A DNA stretch of 31,942 bases from a virus: the IMG/VR virus record IMGVR_UViG_3300037468_000435, positions 1 through 31,942 of that record. One strand, 5' to 3'. Of this stretch, positions 28,783 through 31,942 are shown piece by piece. Position 1 is the first letter of the stretch; every line of letters begins with the position of its first letter. The notes under the pieces are model-generated. The model was not told where the DNA came from and did not search any database. It worked only from the letters and a program-made list of their open reading frames with translations. The translations under genes were made by a program, and so were the position numbers.

Positions 28783-30720
28783 ATGACTACATTAACTATA
28801 ACATCATCTGGAACAACTACAGGTAGTTGGGGAGCTCTAACAGCAGCTTATGAACAAAGAGCAGCTCAATCATTTAAAGTTACTACTGGAGATTTTATAG
28901 TTAATAATATCAAAGGCTACTTTTGTAAATTTGGTGCACCTGTTGATAGTATGAAAATAAGTATTCAAGCAGATAGTGCAGGAAGTCCAAGTGGAACTGA
29001 TATAGATTCAACTTATGCAGTAACTTCTTTAAGTTCGAATTTTACAACAAATCCTACTTTTACATTAATGACTTTTGCTTTTAATAGCAATATCATTCTA
29101 ACTAGAAATACATTATATTGGGTTGTTGTTGATAGAACAGGAACACACGTTGATACTCAATTATACCAGTGGTATTATAATAACACTACAAATGATTATG
29201 CTGACGGTAGTTTAAAATTCTTTTATAATAGTATTTGGAATAATGTAAATTACGATGCTAGACTAGAAATAAACTATCAAATTGCACCACCCACAAATAA
29301 TATCGTTGCATATTATAGAATGGACGGTTCAAGTGTAGATGTAGTTAATGCTTTGAATGGAACAGATACTACAATAACCTATTCTGCAGCTAAGATAAAC
29401 TCAGGAGCTTCATTCAACGGAACTTCAAGTGGTATAAGTGTAGCCGATAATAACTTACTTGATATACTCGGTGACATAACTATAAGTGCTTGGGTAAATT
29501 GGACAAGTGGAAGAACAATTGTAGCGCATTGTTTATCTGCAGGAGCATCTGCTAATCCGTTTGATTTTGGAACAGATGGAACTCATTTAGTGTTTGTTAG
29601 AAGTGATGCTGGTTATGATTCACAAACATCAGCTGCTTTTACATCTATATCTGGGGGTTGGCATCACGTTGCAGTAACTCATAGCCCTTCGTTAAGTCAA
29701 TTAAAATTCTATCTTGACGGAGTTCAAGTTGGAACTACAATTACTATGACAAAAGTTCCTACAGCAACAACTGCAGCAATGACAATAGGTAGAAGGGCAG
29801 ATGGAAATTATTTTGGTGGAATGATAGATGAACTAGGAATTTGGTCTAGAGTATTAGAACCTGCTGAAATAGCATATATCTATAAATCAGGAAGTGGAAT
29901 GTCTTATCCTTTCAATAATGTTAGATTGAATGCTTTATATCATTATAAATGTGATGATGGTAGTGGAACTACTTTAACTGATACAATGGGTGCATTGAAT
30001 GGAACTGTTACGAGTGCTTCAATATGGAATGCAACAGCAAAAGTTGGACCTTATTGTATAAATCCCAATAATTTATATACAGGAACTATAGGAACAGTTT
30101 CAACTTTTAATTTTATACACCAAATAAATGCGAACTGGACTTTAAATCACTGGTATTATAAATCAACCGCATTAACAGGAAGTTGTAATACTTTTGGTTC
30201 TGGCCCAGGAGGAGATACAAATGATATTCAAAGCAACGTAACAAATACGTCTGTATATTTCCATATAGGAACAAGTACAGCTCCTTATGTCGGGCCTATT
30301 TTTCAATTTAATAAAACAGACGTATCTGCAACAGAAGGATGGATGATGTTAACAATCACTTGTAATATAAATAGTAATCCTAAATATAGAGCTTACTTAA
30401 ATGGTGTAGAACAATATAACGCTAATTCAGGACCAGGATTAGCGGGTGTTGGAAACGCAAGTAATACTTTGAGAGTTGGAAATTATGCTTCAGGTGGAGC
30501 TTATTTTATGAAAGAAAGAATGGATGAAATTACTTTTTGGAGCAGAGATTTAACAGCAACAGAAGTTGTGGGATTATATAATACAGGTTTAGGACTTATG
30601 TATCCTTGGGTTATTCCTGAGGCCGGTGCATCTGGCTGGGTTAATAAAATATTCGATGTAATTCCTGCTAAAATAAATGATATACTTGCAAGTGCAATAA
30701 GTAAAGTAAACGGAGTGTAA
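28783..30720 (+). CDS. LamG-type adhesin / receptor-binding fibre
   Basis: 645 residues. Residues 1-168 are a beta-sandwich anchor-like domain (AAQSFKVTTGDFIVNNIKGY ... GSPSGTD ... NTLYWVVVDRTG). Residues 173-375 and 383-605 are two concanavalin/LamG-like domains with the usual marks: a YYRMDGSS- or YHYKCDDGSG-type opening, GGWHHVAVTH, LKFYLDGVQVG or YRAYLNGVEQY, and the ending MIDELGIWSRVLEPAEIAYIY or RMDEITFWSRDLTATEVVGLY (each cited in part). Such domains bind glycans or proteins, so a role in host attachment is likely. The last 40 residues form a helical tail. Confidence 0.82.
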   Translation: MTTLTITSSGTTTGSWGALTAAYEQRAAQSFKVTTGDFIVNNIKGYFCKFGAPVDSMKISIQADSAGSPSGTDIDSTYAVTSLSSNFTTNPTFTLMTFAFNSNIILTRNTLYWVVVDRTGTHVDTQLYQWYYNNTTNDYADGSLKFFYNSIWNNVNYDARLEINYQIAPPTNNIVAYYRMDGSSVDVVNALNGTDTTITYSAAKINSGASFNGTSSGISVADNNLLDILGDITISAWVNWTSGRTIVAHCLSAGASANPFDFGTDGTHLVFVRSDAGYDSQTSAAFTSISGGWHHVAVTHSPSLSQLKFYLDGVQVGTTITMTKVPTATTAAMTIGRRADGNYFGGMIDELGIWSRVLEPAEIAYIYKSGSGMSYPFNNVRLNALYHYKCDDGSGTTLTDTMGALNGTVTSASIWNATAKVGPYCINPNNLYTGTIGTVSTFNFIHQINANWTLNHWYYKSTALTGSCNTFGSGPGGDTNDIQSNVTNTSVYFHIGTSTAPYVGPIFQFNKTDVSATEGWMMLTITCNINSNPKYRAYLNGVEQYNANSGPGLAGVGNASNTLRVGNYASGGAYFMKERMDEITFWSRDLTATEVVGLYNTGLGLMYPWVIPEAGASGWVNKIFDVIPAKINDILASAISKVNGV

Positions 30721-30724
30721 GAAA

Positions 30725-31660
30725 ATGGTATCGAATTCAATAGTAACAAACGATGGAAAGAACATTATGCTATATAGAGCTTTTACTGCAAATACAAGTT
30801 TGAGTGCTAGTTCAAATTTAGCACCAACTAAATTTAAAGTAGGAATAGATCAAGCAGATGTTACTGTTGCTGATACAGATTTAACTATCCCTGTTCTAAT
30901 AGGAAATGGAACAGTTAATGATAACGGCGCCAATGTTTTCACAGGTTCTTTAGGAGGAACTACCTCAACAATAAATACATCTACATATAAACAAGGTTCA
31001 GCTACTGGAGATAATTCTTCTCAGAATCTATTAGCAAATGGAACAAATGTTTCTAAAGTATGGACGAAAGCTGCACTAACTAATGCTATGGTTTTAACTA
31101 AACCATTCTCAGCTTGGATTTATATTTTGGATGCTACGACATTAGCAAAATTTGCTACTGCAGGAACTGCTCTTGAATTTAGATTTAGAACTACAGGAGA
31201 TGGAGCTACTTTATATAAATCATATACAAGAACTGCAGCTCAATTAACACAAGGTTGGAATTATATAACTTCAGGTTCAACTTTAGTTTCAGGTTTAACT
31301 AATGGAGCGGGTGGACCACCATCCGGAACTATAAACGAATGTGTAATTTTGATTACTACTAACATTTCAACAGATGCTTTTATAACAGGTGATGTAGTTT
31401 ATGATTTGTTAAGACAGTGGGCTGCAGCAGATGTTTTAGGTTCATACAGTTCAGGTTATCCATCTTTTAATACTTCATCCAAACAAGTTACAATAAGGTG
31501 TTATTTAAATTCATTACAAGCATCTGGATTTTTAATAAACAGCTTGGGTTTATTTAACGAAGATACTGCTCCAAAATCAATGAATTTAGCAAAATTTAGT
31601 GCAGAAAGTAAATCTGACTCTGATGAATTTGCATTCGTAATGGTAAATAGGGTGTTATAA
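30725..31660 (+). CDS. Tail fibre / receptor-binding module protein
   Basis: 311 residues. The N-terminal (MLYRAFTANTSLSASSNLAP) and C-terminal parts (LQASGFLINSLGLFNEDTAP; SKSDSDEFAFVMVNRVL) resemble fibre or collar proteins that join tail-tip parts. The middle (about 60-250) is a carbohydrate-binding-like beta sandwich (KPFSAWIYILDATTLAKF; WNYITSGSTLVSGL). No enzymatic motif. Starts 5 nt after the LamG gene and abuts the next gene. Confidence 0.65.
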   Translation: MVSNSIVTNDGKNIMLYRAFTANTSLSASSNLAPTKFKVGIDQADVTVADTDLTIPVLIGNGTVNDNGANVFTGSLGGTTSTINTSTYKQGSATGDNSSQNLLANGTNVSKVWTKAALTNAMVLTKPFSAWIYILDATTLAKFATAGTALEFRFRTTGDGATLYKSYTRTAAQLTQGWNYITSGSTLVSGLTNGAGGPPSGTINECVILITTNISTDAFITGDVVYDLLRQWAAADVLGSYSSGYPSFNTSSKQVTIRCYLNSLQASGFLINSLGLFNEDTAPKSMNLAKFSAESKSDSDEFAFVMVNRVL

Positions 31661-31897
31661 ATGGTGACAGAAAAAGAATATTTGGATAAGTATTATACAA
31701 CTGAGGGACAAATAGCTCTTGAAACTAGATTAAGGACTTTAAGTAAATTATATATTGAAAGTATCCAATATCCTTTCGAAGCTCAAATGCTTGGCTTCAT
31801 CAAATTGAAAATACATTCAAGAGAACATCATCAAGGAATGATAGACGAATTGTGTCAAATACTTGGTAAAACTAAAGTTGAAATAAAGGTGAAATAA
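31661..31897 (+). CDS. Hypothetical small fibre-region protein
   Basis: 78 residues, helical, charged, with His residues near the C-terminal half (KLKIHSREHHQGMIDELCQIL). No family recognised. Starts immediately after the preceding stop and is followed after one base by another start. By position it may be a fibre chaperone or minor tail protein. Confidence 0.55.
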   Translation: MVTEKEYLDKYYTTEGQIALETRLRTLSKLYIESIQYPFEAQMLGFIKLKIHSREHHQGMIDELCQILGKTKVEIKVK

Positions 31898-31898
31898 A

Positions 31899-31942
31899 AT
31901 GACGATAAGCAAATATACGGACGGAGAAACAATAGACGCTCT
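31899..31942 (+). CDS. Partial gene cut by window end
   Basis: Starts MTISKYTDGETIDA and runs off the end of the window. GGTGA ribosome site upstream. Too short to assign; by context probably another tail-tip gene. Confidence 0.55.
   Translation, partial: MTISKYTDGETIDA

Noticed and set aside
6083-31000. Many minus-strand open frames of 60-200 codons opposite structural genes
   Set aside because: They mirror the codon structure of clearly real + strand genes, lack ribosome sites and give low-complexity or Ser/Leu/Phe-rich products.

Overview
This window looks like part of the genome of a tailed virus (Caudoviricetes) of an AT-rich archaeon. The tailed-virus call rests on terminase, portal, prohead protease, HK97-type capsid, connector, tail tube, tape-measure, hub and fibre genes, all on the + strand. 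The archaeal call rests on TATA-type promoters (TTTATAAATATC) at archaeal spacing from short-leader or leaderless starts, Shine-Dalgarno sites of the GGAGG/GGTGA type, and a tRNA-Ala gene without an encoded CCA. The host lineage cannot be fixed from sequence alone; a DPANN archaeon or a methanogen would both fit.

Left part (1-4997). Small genes of unknown or DNA-binding type, in short units separated by AT-rich spacers. Three units (starts at 1832, 2603 and 3221) share a composite promoter: an upstream GCTACATCG[T/A]TCG element, 36-45 bp later a TCGTAG box fused to a TATA element, then a start codon about 60 bp downstream. Units end in long nested stem-loops with T tracts. An 813-nt stretch (4030-4842) has no cytosine at all on the + strand. 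It contains a 119-codon gene encoded without C and is flanked by imperfect direct repeats.

Packaging (4998-7724). A leaderless candidate small terminase subunit is followed after 2 nt by a tRNA-Ala(UGC) gene, then by about 190 nt of GC-rich (52%), structured, apparently non-coding sequence with a possible kissing-loop fold, then by the large terminase subunit.

Structural part (7740-31942). Three almost identical 25-bp late promoters precede the portal gene, the protease/capsid genes and the connector/tail genes, and so split the structural genes into modules. Between portal and protease lies a cluster of small beta-rich proteins and coiled-coil proteins, plausibly head or neck decoration or fibres. 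The capsid module is protease-scaffold, decoration protein and major capsid protein, then small beta proteins and two membrane proteins. The tail module is connector, head closure, gp10-like protein, terminator, tail tube, a tail-assembly chaperone with a clear programmed -1 frameshift signal, a short repeat-rich tape measure, baseplate protein, hub, LDGVT-repeat fibre, LamG adhesin and further fibre genes, with the last gene cut by the window edge. No integrase, replication protein, CRISPR array or recognisable lysis enzyme is visible.
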